Shown in pieces: positions 1 to 7,955 of a DNA stretch of 64,000 nt. The notes below the pieces were generated by a model. It worked only from the letters and a program-made list of their open reading frames with translations, ran no database searches and had not been told where the DNA came from. Location: NCBI RefSeq assembly GCF_004138165.1, contig NZ_RYFF01000013.1, positions 1 to 64,000 on the forward strand, written 5' to 3'. The position numbers were made by a program, and so were the translations under genes. The stretch's first letter is position 1, and every line of letters starts with the position of its first letter. Source of the DNA: Candidatus Chloroploca sp. Khr17. Its GTDB lineage: Bacteria > Chloroflexota > Chloroflexia > Chloroflexales > Chloroflexaceae.

Positions 1-1
1 G

Positions 2-49
2 CGCACCTTCGATCGTCCGCTGCCGGTATTCTGGTTTGTGTACGTTTGA
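2..49 (+). CDS. possible C-terminal end of a gene cut by the window edge
   Basis: One forward frame is open from the window edge to a TGA at 47-49 and reads RTFDRPLPVFWFVYV. The other two frames also stay open for a short way, so this is weak evidence. The composition (aromatic, Pro-rich) is plausible for a protein C-terminus. No family can be named from 15 residues. Confidence 0.2.
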   Translation, partial: RTFDRPLPVFWFVYV

Positions 50-377
50 CACCATAAAAAAGTGACACCTGGTGAGGGGCATGTCCCGTCACCACCGCCA
101 GGGCTGATGCACCGTCCACCTGACCGGAGCACCGTCGGGCTGAAGTCCTCGGCGACGGGTCGCCAAGGCCGCCTGCGCGGCCTCATCCAGCCCGCGCAGG
201 CGGGCTTTGTGCCGCACGCATTCGTTCATTCGTGGCCCCAATTCGTGGACGGCTGAGGACGCCAGGAAACTTCATTCCCAGACTAATGATTAGTCTGGGA
301 ATGAAGTTTCCTGGTATGCTGGAGTGCCGACTAAAGCCGACCCTCCCTTCGGCAGCAGAGCAGAAAATGTATGAGAC
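50..377. other. gene-free stretch made of palindromic repeats
   Basis: No credible gene is seen. Positions 137-213 hold GC-rich inverted repeats; the 20-nt core at 189-208 is the reverse complement of the core of the tandem repeats at 52001-52115. Positions about 220-285 match the right half of the MITE-like element at 59992-60120, and 262-314 form a long perfect palindrome. Confidence 0.7.
262..314. repeat. long perfect palindrome made of the MITE end sequence
   Basis: The arms at 262-286 and 290-314 are perfect reverse complements (25 bp) around a 3-nt centre. Each arm ends with the element end CTTCATTCCCAGACTA that recurs at about 4805, 15370, 49661 and 60112. It looks like two element ends joined head to head. 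It could also act as a terminator hairpin for a gene ending upstream. Confidence 0.75.
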
Positions 378-1154
378 TCAGTCCTCTATGCTCGCCTGTG
401 TGCGGCGGCCTAGTGCCTTCTCCCATGCGTAGCGCACGGCTGTCTTGAACTCGTCCCAGGTGTTTGGATGGCTCTGATTCCAGATACGGCGCAAGTCTGG
501 CTCAACCGCATCCCATGTGTGACCATCAATACCCGCGTCGGTGGCCATATCGGTACCAAAGATATAGGCCCGAGCATAGTCACTGTAGGGCCGTCCGCCC
601 GCTGCCAACCTCGACTGATAGTGGGTTTGAAAGTCGCGATCATTGTTGTCGTTGGCGCTGTGCATACCGTGGGCTACGTCCGGGTGGTTTGTGCTGGATG
701 GCGCAGTACGCTGACCCTGGGCAAAGTCCGGGTGGCTCGTGCTAGGTGGCATCGTACGCTGGCCCTGGGCAAAGTCCGGGTGGCTCGTGCTAGGTGGCAT
801 CGTACGCTGACCCTGGGCAAAGTCCGGGTGGCTCGTGCTAGGTGGCATCGTACGCTGACCCTGGGCAAAGTCTGGGTGATTCGTGTCCGTTGCCAGCGAG
901 GGGTTCCAATCGGTTTTGTGCCATTCCTTGCTGCGCTGATCGATGTCTACCACCCCATAGTGGCGCATCACCGCATCGACATTGACCCGCTCGTCTGTGG
1001 CTGCATCGACGCTCACGGTCAACAGCACGCCGCCCCGTCGCACACCCTCGGCATAGATGTGGGCCGACTCTTCGGGCACTCCGGTGCTCATCAGGACGCC
1101 AGCCAGACCACCGATGCTCGCGCCGACCCCGGCCCCGAGGGCGGTAGAACCCAC
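378..1154 (-). CDS. general stress protein-like, 5'-truncated, with tandem 16-residue repeats
   Basis: What is seen: a glycine-zipper segment (STALGAGVGASIGGL), then the stretch GVPEESAHIYAEGVRRGG, typical of the end of the YflT/general-stress-protein-17M domain in Chloroflexota and Deinococcota. Four copies plus one degenerate copy of a 16-residue repeat (SHPDFAQGQRTMPPST) follow. A C-terminal domain ends the protein (SDYARAYIFGTDMA, WDAVEPDLRRIW, WDEFKTAVRYAWEKA), which I know from other stress proteins of this group. Relatives carry about 100 more residues before the glycine zipper. Here the frame closes at a stop near 1224 with no ATG; the only start is a GTG at 1154 lacking a ribosome site. 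The gene has therefore probably lost its 5' end and may be a pseudogene. The role in stress resistance is inferred from the family name only. Confidence 0.6.
   Translation of the reverse strand: MGSTALGAGVGASIGGLAGVLMSTGVPEESAHIYAEGVRRGGVLLTVSVDAATDERVNVDAVMRHYGVVDIDQRSKEWHKTDWNPSLATDTNHPDFAQGQRTMPPSTSHPDFAQGQRTMPPSTSHPDFAQGQRTMPPSTSHPDFAQGQRTAPSSTNHPDVAHGMHSANDNNDRDFQTHYQSRLAAGGRPYSDYARAYIFGTDMATDAGIDGHTWDAVEPDLRRIWNQSHPNTWDEFKTAVRYAWEKALGRRTQASIED
671..862. repeat. 48-bp coding tandem repeat
   Basis: Four 48-bp units run from 671 to 862, with a partial unit continuing to about 895. The middle units differ by one or two bases, while the unit at 671-718 is more diverged. They encode the 16-residue repeat of the overlapping gene on the minus strand. 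Near-identity of the central copies points to recent expansion and likely length variation between strains. Confidence 0.85.
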
Positions 1155-1300
1155 CGCAGCGCCGATGCTGCCGATAATTGTCGTACAGCATTGATGGAGA
1201 TATGGAGAGGAGGAAGTGTCCCTTCAGTCTAGCACATGTGGGGCGAAGAGCGCTAGGCGATAAACTCCGACTCTCGTATCAATGGATAGAAGATGCAATC

Positions 1301-1353
1301 AGGGCTACGCTGAACATGGGGGAACGTGGTTCCCCCATGTTCAGCGTAGCCCT
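1301..1353. repeat. perfect 23-bp-arm palindrome flanked by 9-bp direct repeats
   Basis: The arms at 1301-1323 and 1331-1353 are perfectly complementary around a 7-nt loop. The sequence AGATGCAAT occurs at 1291-1299 and again at 1356-1364, directly outside the arms. That looks like a target-site duplication around a small inserted palindromic element. Confidence 0.7.
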
Positions 1354-1372
1354 AAAGATGCAATTGCCCTCC

Positions 1373-1401
1373 TTGCGGCTCCCTCTAAGAACGTGTATAC
1401 T
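1373..1401 (+). promoter_or_regulatory. sigma70-type promoter of the GDP-mannose pyrophosphorylase-like gene
   Basis: TTGCGG at 1373-1378 and TATACT at 1396-1401 are separated by 17 nt. The start codon lies about 60 nt downstream and is preceded by GGAG at a good distance. Confidence 0.55.
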
Positions 1402-1466
1402 TCAGAGACGGCAATCCTGCCGTCCGCATAACCTCGCAGAGTAACGGAATAGCCTGTGGAGTAGCC

Positions 1467-3965
1467 ATGAAAGCCGTCGTCATGGCAGGTGGCGAAGGCA
1501 CCCGCCTGCGACCTCTGACCATTAACCGCCCCAAGCCGATGGTCTCGCTTGTAGATCGTCCGGTGATTCAACATATTATCGAACTCCTCAAAATCCACGG
1601 CATTACTGATATTATTATTACCGTTCAATACCTTGCGAATGCGATTCAGGATTATTATGGTGATGGCAGCGCCTATGGCGTGAATATTACCTATTCACTC
1701 GAGGAGATGCCACTTGGTACCGCCGGGAGTGTCAAACATGCCGAGCATTTGCTTGATGAGCCATTTCTGGTTATTTCTGGCGATGCGTTGACCGATTTTA
1801 ATTTGAGTAAAATCATCGATCATCATTTTACAACGAAATCACAAGCGACTATCACGCTCTATCACGTTGATAATCCGCTTGATTATGGTGTGGTGATTAT
1901 TGATGAAGATGGCAATGTCCGTCAGTTTCTTGAAAAGCCGAGCTGGGGCGAGGTCTTTTCCGACACCGTCAATACTGGCGTCTATGTGCTTGATCCCTCG
2001 GTGCTGGCCTATATCGAACGAGGCAAATCATCAGACTGGTCAAAAGATATCTTCCCGCATATGATCGAGCGCGGTGACCGCATTCAGGGCTTTGTGACCC
2101 AGGGCTACTGGACGGATGTTGGCACGATCGAAGAGTATATGCGAGCGTGTGGCGATTACCTGGCGGGCAAAGTTAATCTGCCGCGCCTCGGGCATAACAT
2201 TGGTGGTGATGTCTGGGTTGATGGTGACGCCGAAATTGCCCCTGATGCGCAACTTCACGGGCCGATCTATCTTGGACATGGGGCTAAGATCAAAAGCGGG
2301 GTCATTATTCATGGGCCTTCGGTGGTTCGTGATTATACCATTATTGACACACGGGCCAATATTGATCGTTCGATCATCTGGCGCAATTCGTATGTTGGGG
2401 AGCGTGCCGAGTTGCGGGGCGCGATTGTCTTGCGCCAGTCCAATATTCGTCAGCGGGCGATGCTCTTTGAAGGGGTTGTGATTGGCGATGGTGTGCAGAT
2501 TGGGGCCGGGGCGGTGATCCAGCCCAATGTGAAGATCTGGCCCAGCAAAGAGGTTGATGAGGGTGCGACGGTTAGCAGTAGCATTATCTGGGGTAGCCAG
2601 GGGCGACGGGTGCTTTTTGGGCGCTATGGTGTGACTGGTCTGGTTAATATCGAAATCACTCCTGAATTATGCGCGAAACTTGGCGCTGCTTTTGGGGCTA
2701 CTTTGACCCGTGGGTCAACGGTGACCATCAACCGTGATGCCCACTATACCCCCCGGATGCTCAAACGGGCGATTGTTGCCGGTCTGCCTTCGGCCGGTAT
2801 CAATGTCTGTGACCTGCAAAATGTGCCCATCCCTGTGGCGCGCTATTACACCCGGGCAATCAATGCCTCTGGCGGCATCCATGTGCGGCTCTCTCCCTAT
2901 GATAACCGGGTCGTTGAAGTCAAGTTCTTTGATGAGCATGGCCTCGATATTGTGTCAACCGTCGAGCGCAAAATTGAAAATACCTTCTTTCGTGAAGATT
3001 TTCGCCGGGCCTATCTTGATGAGATCGGACGGATTCGCTATGGCGATGCCATTGCCTCAACCTATACGTCCGCTTTTCTCAAGGCGCTGCGGCCTGATGC
3101 GCTCGAGATGATTGGGCGGAGTTTTCACCTGGTGATTGACTATGCCAATACCAGCGCCAGCATGATCCTGTCGCCGGTGCTACGCCGCTATCGGGTTGAC
3201 TCGGTTGAGTTGAATGTCAATCCCGATGAACAGATGGTCTTTCAAACAACGGCGCAGTTTGAGGCCGCAGTCCAGCGTTTGACCCAGATTACGCCGGTTG
3301 TCGGGGCAAGCATGGGGGTGCGGCTCGATAGTGGTGGCGAGAAGATTTTCCTCGTTGATGATAAGGGTGTGCGGCTCCATCCCTTGCGCGCCTTGGCGGC
3401 CGTTACCGCGATGGCTATGCAGGCCCACGGCGGTGGCACTGTCGCCGTGCCAGTTACGGCACCACGCGCCTTCGAGAAGATTGCTGAACGGTATGGGGGG
3501 CGCATTCTGCGTACCCGCGCCACGATGGGCGCGTTGATGCAGACCGCCTCGCAGCAACCCAATCTGCTGATGCTTGGTGATGGAACCGGGGGCTATATCT
3601 TCCCCGCGTTTTATCCGATTACCGACGGGATGTTCGCGATTGTTAAACTTATGGAGTTGCTAACGCTCACCGAGGCTCGCCTTAGTGCGGTGATCGCCGA
3701 GTTGCCACCCTATTATATGGCGCAGAGTCGCGTCCCGTGTCGCTGGGAATCAAAGGGCAAGGTGATGCGCATCCTCAACGAGCAGTACGCCGAACGCCGC
3801 GCCGAGCAGGTTGATGGTATCAAAATCGATCTCGGCAACGAGTGGGTGCTGATCTTGCCTGACCCCGACGGGCCTTTTTTTCACGTCATCGCCGAAGGCT
3901 ACAATGAAGAACAGGCCCGCGTTCTGGTCGAGAAGTATACGGGTCTGGTCACCAGTTTGCAATAA
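1467..3965 (+). CDS. fused mannose-1-phosphate guanylyltransferase / phosphomannomutase-like protein
   Basis: The 832-residue protein has three parts. Residues 1-235 are a sugar nucleotidyltransferase with the signature [18 protein letters not shown], which would make an NDP-sugar (likely GDP-mannose) from a sugar 1-phosphate. Residues about 250-370 form a left-handed beta-helix of hexapeptide repeats. Residues about 380-832 have the fold of a phosphomannomutase/phosphoglucomutase. In that last part the usual phosphoserine motif TASHNP is replaced by [12 protein letters not shown] (about 464-475). The metal loop DGDGDR is replaced by DSGGEK (621-626), and the sugar loop by GDGTGG (704-709), so mutase activity is doubtful. 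The start is ATG with GGAG upstream, and a bidirectional terminator follows. It most likely feeds the polysaccharide genes at the other end of the window. The fusion architecture is certain; the exact substrate is inferred. Confidence 0.85.
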   Translation: MKAVVMAGGEGTRLRPLTINRPKPMVSLVDRPVIQHIIELLKIHGITDIIITVQYLANAIQDYYGDGSAYGVNITYSLEEMPLGTAGSVKHAEHLLDEPFLVISGDALTDFNLSKIIDHHFTTKSQATITLYHVDNPLDYGVVIIDEDGNVRQFLEKPSWGEVFSDTVNTGVYVLDPSVLAYIERGKSSDWSKDIFPHMIERGDRIQGFVTQGYWTDVGTIEEYMRACGDYLAGKVNLPRLGHNIGGDVWVDGDAEIAPDAQLHGPIYLGHGAKIKSGVIIHGPSVVRDYTIIDTRANIDRSIIWRNSYVGERAELRGAIVLRQSNIRQRAMLFEGVVIGDGVQIGAGAVIQPNVKIWPSKEVDEGATVSSSIIWGSQGRRVLFGRYGVTGLVNIEITPELCAKLGAAFGATLTRGSTVTINRDAHYTPRMLKRAIVAGLPSAGINVCDLQNVPIPVARYYTRAINASGGIHVRLSPYDNRVVEVKFFDEHGLDIVSTVERKIENTFFREDFRRAYLDEIGRIRYGDAIASTYTSAFLKALRPDALEMIGRSFHLVIDYANTSASMILSPVLRRYRVDSVELNVNPDEQMVFQTTAQFEAAVQRLTQITPVVGASMGVRLDSGGEKIFLVDDKGVRLHPLRALAAVTAMAMQAHGGGTVAVPVTAPRAFEKIAERYGGRILRTRATMGALMQTASQQPNLLMLGDGTGGYIFPAFYPITDGMFAIVKLMELLTLTEARLSAVIAELPPYYMAQSRVPCRWESKGKVMRILNEQYAERRAEQVDGIKIDLGNEWVLILPDPDGPFFHVIAEGYNEEQARVLVEKYTGLVTSLQ

Positions 3966-3970
3966 TGATG

Positions 3971-4027
3971 CCTTGCTTCGCACAAAAAAAAGCCAGCCGA
4001 AGCTGGCTTTTTTTCGTGCGAAGCAAG
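3971..4027. terminator. bidirectional intrinsic terminator
   Basis: GCCAGC-CGAA-GCTGGC (3992-4007) is flanked by an A-tract on the left and a T-tract on the right, and the symmetry extends to CTTGCTTCG/CGAAGCAAG. It sits between two convergent genes and can end both. Confidence 0.9.
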
Positions 4028-4032
4028 CAAGG

Positions 4033-4467
4033 TTAATCAACCTCGCCAGGGAGCCGGGTGGTCTGGCCTTCGTACAAGGCCGGGCCTTCGCTGGCGATGG
4101 GCAACCGAATAATTTCGAGGTCGCCAAAGATGGTCGTGACATTGAGGTTGAGACGTATCGGGGCGGTGTCGTAATTTTCGCTGATGTAGTCGGCTCCGCC
4201 ACTTGCGCGGTCGTTGCTGCTGATCTTTTCGACCTCGACATCGCCAAAGAGCGCAAAGCCGTCGATCTTCAGGCCGACATCCTCCGAGAGACGCAATTGG
4301 ACATCGCCAAAGACGGTCAATACGCGCATCGTGTGTTCGCCATACTCAGCCGGTTTGCGCACGAGGTTTAAGCGCACATCTCCAAAGATCGTCGAGATAT
4401 CTTCCTCTTCAAAACGCCCCGAGCGATGCGTCCGGTTGATATCGTGAAAAATGGTTAAACGAGCCAT
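4033..4467 (-). CDS. LiaF-like soluble protein with four FGDV repeats
   Basis: The 144-residue protein contains four similar beta-strand units: STIFGDVRL, LTVFGDVQL, FALFGDVEV and TTIFGDLEI. This is the pattern of the C-terminal domain of LiaF/YvqF (cell-wall-active antibiotic response family). LiaF proteins normally carry four N-terminal membrane helices that are absent here, so this version should be cytoplasmic. A strong ribosome site (GGGAGGAATAGCC) precedes the ATG. It is a single gene, convergent with the GDP-mannose gene. A role in envelope stress signalling is inferred from the family; no LiaRS-type partner is next to it. Confidence 0.65.
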   Translation of the reverse strand: MARLTIFHDINRTHRSGRFEEEDISTIFGDVRLNLVRKPAEYGEHTMRVLTVFGDVQLRLSEDVGLKIDGFALFGDVEVEKISSNDRASGGADYISENYDTAPIRLNLNVTTIFGDLEIIRLPIASEGPALYEGQTTRLPGEVD

Positions 4468-4549
4468 GGCTATTCCTCCCTTGTTCCATCACACCTGTAT
4501 CATGCGACGTTAGCGTGGGGGGGTTTGTTGCACAAAAGTCTTTATATAG

Positions 4550-4721
4550 TCATAGATCCTGCGGGTTTAACCCCGTATGCCTGGCAATACGTGCCAACAT
4601 ACGGGGGCCAATTTCTTCGCCATCGTGAAAAGCAAAAACAAAATCAGGCCAGCCAGGGCGCTGTAACGTGCGATGTGAACCTGTCGTACGCTTAAGTGGC
4701 CTGTAACCTAAGTTTTCTGGT
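4550..4721 (-). pseudogene. hicA toxin remnant (N-terminus lost)
   Basis: On the minus strand a frame ending with TGA at 4550-4552 reads LGYRPLKRTTGSHRTL, then QRPGWPDFVFAFHDGEEIG and PRMLARIARHTGLNPQDL. This has the features of HicA mRNA interferases: the G-S-H motif with the catalytic His, then the basic C-terminal helix region. The first 15 or so residues and the start codon are missing; the frame runs straight into the repeat element at 4713-4807. No hicB antitoxin gene is visible on either side. I read it as a dead toxin whose 5' end was replaced by the repeat. Confidence 0.6.
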
Positions 4722-4807
4722 AGCGCCGCCGTCCACGAATATGGGCGTTGCGGTGCGGTATTCGTTTATTCGTGCCCCCATTCGTGATCGGCGGCGCTAC
4801 CGGGAAA
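4713..4807. repeat. MITE-like palindromic element
   Basis: The ends TTTTCTGGTAGCGCCGCCG (4713-4731) and CGGCGGCGCTACCGGGAAA (4789-4807) are inverted repeats with two mismatches. The interior shares CACGAATA, TGCGGTATTCGTTTATTCGTG and the AATTCGTGG-like stretch with the copy at 59992-60120. TAGTTCCCAGACTA follows at 4810-4823. No coding capacity is seen. Confidence 0.7.
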
Positions 4808-4992
4808 TGTAGTTCCCAGACTATAGCGAAGCATCGCTGCCGTTGGAATGCCTGAGACCCTTCGCTGCGCTCCTGATAACATCCCCGGATGTTATCTCGG
4901 CATCACTGACCCGCCGGCCATTTGGTACTCAGCATGACACGTATGCGGAGACCTCAAAGGTAATTGCTACAACAGAGAAGAGCGCCCGGATC

Positions 4993-5001
4993 TGCTATAG
5001 T
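4993..5001 (+). promoter_or_regulatory. extended -10 promoter
   Basis: TGC-TATAGT is an extended -10 element about 45 nt before the likely ATG of the next gene. There is no good -35 at the right distance. Confidence 0.4.
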
Positions 5002-5046
5002 ATAGGGGCTAGTAGCTAGCATTGAAACCGGTTGGTTAGGATTAGG

Positions 5047-6093
5047 ATGGCAGTGCAACGGCAGAGACAACGACAACGCGTGCTTGATGGTTTGCTGGCA
5101 CTTTACCCCATGGGGCTGATCGGGTTAACCCTGGTTGCGCTGGTTGCGCCGCAGCGCACCGGGCTCATGGCGCTGACCCAGGTCTTTGCGCATTTTCTGT
5201 TTCTCCCGTTGCTGCTGCTGCTGCCGCTGGCTCTGTTGATGCGCCTCTCGTTCCTCCGGCTGGCCCTGGGGGCGGCGCTCGCGGTCTTTCTGATCGTCTA
5301 TCCGCCGGCCTTCGCTGTCGGGCCACCTGCACCTCCTGCGACGGGGGCGCAGGTCCGCATCATGACCTGGAATCTCTTTTATGGGCGGGTGTCGGCTGCG
5401 CAGTTGCAGGTACAGCTAGAAGCCTATCAACCCGATATTTTGTTGGTGCAGGAGATGCTTGGCGAAGGCTTTGTGGTGAGCGAGTGGTTGACGACGCAGT
5501 ATCCCTACCACTTTATTGGTTCGTATACCACGGCGCCGGGGATGGCGATCTTTAGCCGTTATCCGATCTTGGAGGCGTCAGTGCCACAATTCGCCGAGGC
5601 TCACTGGGATATGCCGCGTATCATCTGGGCGCGTTTGGACATCGAGGGCCATAGGCTGAGCGTGATCAACGCCCATCCTATTCCTCCGCGTACCTTTGGT
5701 ACCAACTGTGCGGTGTTGCGCTGTTATAATCAAGGGCCACGCGATGCCCAAATTGTCGATCTCCGGCGTTTTGTTGATGAGATCCGGGCGCAGTCTGACG
5801 ATCCGCTGATCCTTGGTGGCGATATGAATGTGACCGAGCGCGAAGAAGCCTATTTTGATCTGGCGCATGGGTTGGTTGATGTGCATCGGGCGGTTGGCCG
5901 TGGCTTTGGGGCCTCGTGGCGGCCTGGGATGCTGCAGGTGCCGTTTGGCTTGCTGCGCATTGACTATTTCTTTACCGCACCAGGTGTGCGTCCACGTACG
6001 CTGATCACTGATTGTCAATGGTATGGCAGCGACCATTGTCTGCTGGTCGGGGATTTTGGTGTTGAAGAGCGAGGGGTGGTAGGGAAGCCGTGA
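5047..6093 (+). CDS. membrane-anchored endonuclease/exonuclease/phosphatase-family protein
   Basis: About 95 N-terminal residues form two or three hydrophobic helices. A full EEP domain follows with its standard motifs in order: MTWNL, LVQEM (metal-binding Glu), SRYPI, INAHPIPP (catalytic His), GGDMN (Asp/Asn) and SDHCLL (terminal Asp-His). The domain cuts phosphodiester or phosphomonoester bonds in a metal-dependent way. The N-terminal helices suggest that it works at the outer face of the membrane, on lipids or extracellular nucleic acid; the substrate cannot be read from sequence. I chose the ATG at 5047; a TTG at 5032 is the alternative. The downstream gene overlaps its stop codon, so the two are co-transcribed. 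Confidence 0.75.
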   Translation: MAVQRQRQRQRVLDGLLALYPMGLIGLTLVALVAPQRTGLMALTQVFAHFLFLPLLLLLPLALLMRLSFLRLALGAALAVFLIVYPPAFAVGPPAPPATGAQVRIMTWNLFYGRVSAAQLQVQLEAYQPDILLVQEMLGEGFVVSEWLTTQYPYHFIGSYTTAPGMAIFSRYPILEASVPQFAEAHWDMPRIIWARLDIEGHRLSVINAHPIPPRTFGTNCAVLRCYNQGPRDAQIVDLRRFVDEIRAQSDDPLILGGDMNVTEREEAYFDLAHGLVDVHRAVGRGFGASWRPGMLQVPFGLLRIDYFFTAPGVRPRTLITDCQWYGSDHCLLVGDFGVEERGVVGKP

Positions 6094-6512
6094 TGCAATT
6101 GCCCTTTTTTGTCTATGGGACGCTCAAGCCGGGTGAGTCGAATTATGCCCGCTATCTGGTGGGCCAAACGCTTGCGGAAGTGCCTGCATGGCTTGCTCAG
6201 GGGGCGCTCTTTACCGAAGGGCCGTACCCGTTTCTGGTGTGTGAACCCGATCTCGCCCGCCCTGAGGAACGGGTTTTTGGGACGTTGATCACCTTGCGCC
6301 CGTCGGTCTATGAACTCGTGCTCCAGGATCTTGATCGGCTCGAAGGGTATGTTGTGGATGGCCCACAGAATCTCTACGAGCGCATCATCATGGATATTCT
6401 GACCGAGCACGGCCCCTTTCGCGCCTGGGTCTATGTTGTCGGCACCCAGATGCTGGCTCAGATCCGGGCCGGGAAGCTGCGCAAAATCCCTGGCGGCAAT
6501 TGGGCAGCATAA
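6093..6512 (+). CDS. gamma-glutamylcyclotransferase-like (AIG2 family) protein
   Basis: The short protein (139 residues) begins FFVYGTLKPGESN, the substrate-binding loop of the GGCT/AIG2 fold. It has the conserved acidic residue in LDRLEGY that acts in catalysis in active members. Such enzymes release 5-oxoproline from gamma-glutamyl amines or peptides. The ATG overlaps the stop of the preceding gene (TGATG), indicating translational coupling. The true substrate is unknown. Confidence 0.75.
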   Translation: MQLPFFVYGTLKPGESNYARYLVGQTLAEVPAWLAQGALFTEGPYPFLVCEPDLARPEERVFGTLITLRPSVYELVLQDLDRLEGYVVDGPQNLYERIIMDILTEHGPFRAWVYVVGTQMLAQIRAGKLRKIPGGNWAA

Positions 6513-6516
6513 AATA

Positions 6517-6561
6517 CTTCAGATATCAGATGCTAGCTTTGCTGGCATCTGATATCTGAAG
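6517..6561. terminator. hairpin between convergent genes
   Basis: The arms CTTCAGATATCAGATGC (6517-6533) and GCATCTGATATCTGAAG (6545-6561) are perfectly complementary, and the inner part pairs with one wobble. It lies between two convergent genes and probably ends both, although the T-tract is poor. Confidence 0.7.
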
Positions 6562-6593
6562 CCTTTGCGCCTTTGCCTCTTTGCGTCAAATCA

Positions 6594-7952
6594 TCAGCGC
6601 GCCATGTGACGGGCAGGCAGGGCTAGGTGCTCAAGGGCTGCTTCACGCAGGCCGAGTGGCTCGAGGCGAACGCTGCCGTCTTCGGCGGCGTAGGCGAAGA
6701 TAGCCCGTTCAAAGTATTGGATCGTACGCGCTTGCCCATCGGCGGTGAGCGTGCGAAACTCTTCCGAGAGCGGTAGACCAAAGGCCATCAAGCCGCCTTC
6801 GCGTTGCCAGAAGGCTCGAAAGGCGTCACGGAGGCGGTGGCCTGTCTCGGGGAAGATCAGGGCGTCGCCTGGTTCGGTCAGGGGCACAAGGGCGGCGGAG
6901 CCGCCATAGGCCCGACTCGTGGCGGCACGGCTTCCAAGGGGTGCTGGTTGCACAAACCAGATGGTGTCGCGTTGCTCGTTGTCGATCACGAGTTCAACCG
7001 TGGCAAATCGCTGCCGTATCTGGTCGCCAGTCTGCTGCGCCGGACCCTGGGGCACGCCAAATTGAGCCTCGCCCCCGAGCGCACGCCAGTAGCGGTAGAT
7101 GGGGGCGGGGATCGTCTCGCCAGCTACCTCGCCATCCTCGGGTAACGGCAACAGCTTGGCGGGATCTTCGAGCACTGCCAGCAGGCCTGCGAGATTCTGG
7201 GGGAATTCGCTGTCGGTACCCGTGATCAGTTCCGGGGTGATCGCGGCAAGGCCCATACTTCCTGCCCAGTCGTGCATGCCCCCGGTGATGGCGTAGAGCG
7301 GCCAGTAGCGGCTATAGAGATAGCCGGCGGCGCTGGCGTACCGTTCGGCCATGGCGATCGAAGGGGCGTGTTCGCACGTGGCGGGAAAGACCAGGCCGGC
7401 ATTGGAGTGGAGAAAGATCGCCCCGGCAGCATCAAGGAGAAAGGCGCGCAAGAGGCGTACCTCGACCTGTGAGTCGGGATACGGACCGCCGGTCTCGGCG
7501 ATCAGCCCATACGCCCCAAAGACCGTCTGGCTCCAGTCATTGTCAGGGCAAGCGTCGAGGTTGGTATTCATGTTGCGGTTGAGGTCAACCCCAGCCGCAT
7601 CAAACCGCCAGCCGAGCGCAAGCCCATCGGGGTTGAGCGAGGGAATGAGAAAGAGCCGCACCGACGGTGGGACGAGCTCGGGATTGGCGGCAAGGTGGCC
7701 GATTAACTCATTCGTCAGGCGATAGGTATTCGCCTCGGGCCCGCCATGCGCATTGCCAACGACCACGAGCTTGCGCGGCCCGTTACCGAACTGCACGACC
7801 TCGATCGGGCGCCCCTGGGCTGACAGACCCAGGACAAAACGACGCTCTGACTGCTGTGGCGGTGCTGCCTGAGGCAGCGGCTGCCAGGCCAGCAGGGGAC
7901 TGGTCAGCACCGTCAGCCAGAGCGTGGTAACAATAAGCACAAAGAACTGCAA
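6594..7952 (-). CDS. secreted M14-type zinc carboxypeptidase with C-terminal LGFP-like modules
   Basis: An N-terminal signal peptide (FFVLIVTTLWLTVLTSPLLAW) leads into a peptidase M14 domain. The zinc motif HGGPE (NAHGGPEANT), substrate residues in LNPDG and DLNRN, the third zinc His in FLHSNAG, and a candidate general base Glu in ITPEL are all visible. The last 170 residues hold two copies of a module seen in secreted Chloroflexota proteins: YWRALGGEAQFGVPQG, then FWQREGGLMAFGLPLSEEF followed by YFERAIFAY. These resemble LGFP repeats and may bind the cell wall or surface polymer. Enzymes of this group trim murein peptides or other peptides outside the membrane. It lies 3 bp from the TerB-like gene upstream, so the two form an operon. 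Confidence 0.8.
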   Translation of the reverse strand: MQFFVLIVTTLWLTVLTSPLLAWQPLPQAAPPQQSERRFVLGLSAQGRPIEVVQFGNGPRKLVVVGNAHGGPEANTYRLTNELIGHLAANPELVPPSVRLFLIPSLNPDGLALGWRFDAAGVDLNRNMNTNLDACPDNDWSQTVFGAYGLIAETGGPYPDSQVEVRLLRAFLLDAAGAIFLHSNAGLVFPATCEHAPSIAMAERYASAAGYLYSRYWPLYAITGGMHDWAGSMGLAAITPELITGTDSEFPQNLAGLLAVLEDPAKLLPLPEDGEVAGETIPAPIYRYWRALGGEAQFGVPQGPAQQTGDQIRQRFATVELVIDNEQRDTIWFVQPAPLGSRAATSRAYGGSAALVPLTEPGDALIFPETGHRLRDAFRAFWQREGGLMAFGLPLSEEFRTLTADGQARTIQYFERAIFAYAAEDGSVRLEPLGLREAALEHLALPARHMAR

Positions 7953-7955
7953 CGT

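Larger units (their letters stand above)
1155..1466. other. gene-free stretch with hairpin and promoter
   Basis: This holds the in-frame but startless upstream part of the truncated stress gene (to about 1224), a perfect hairpin at 1301-1353 flanked by 9-bp direct repeats, and the promoter of the gene at 1467. Nothing else is recognisable. Confidence 0.6.
4468..5046. other. gene-free stretch with hicA remnant, MITE and promoter
   Basis: It contains the remains of a hicA toxin gene (4550-4721), a MITE-like repeat (4713-4807) followed by the shared end sequence to about 4823, and GC-rich inverted repeats at about 4860-4915. An extended -10 promoter lies at 4993-5001. No intact gene is seen. 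Confidence 0.65.

Noticed and set aside
671-895. Possible CRISPR array from regular repeats
   Set aside because: The 48-bp units have no spacers and are in frame within a protein; no cas genes are present.
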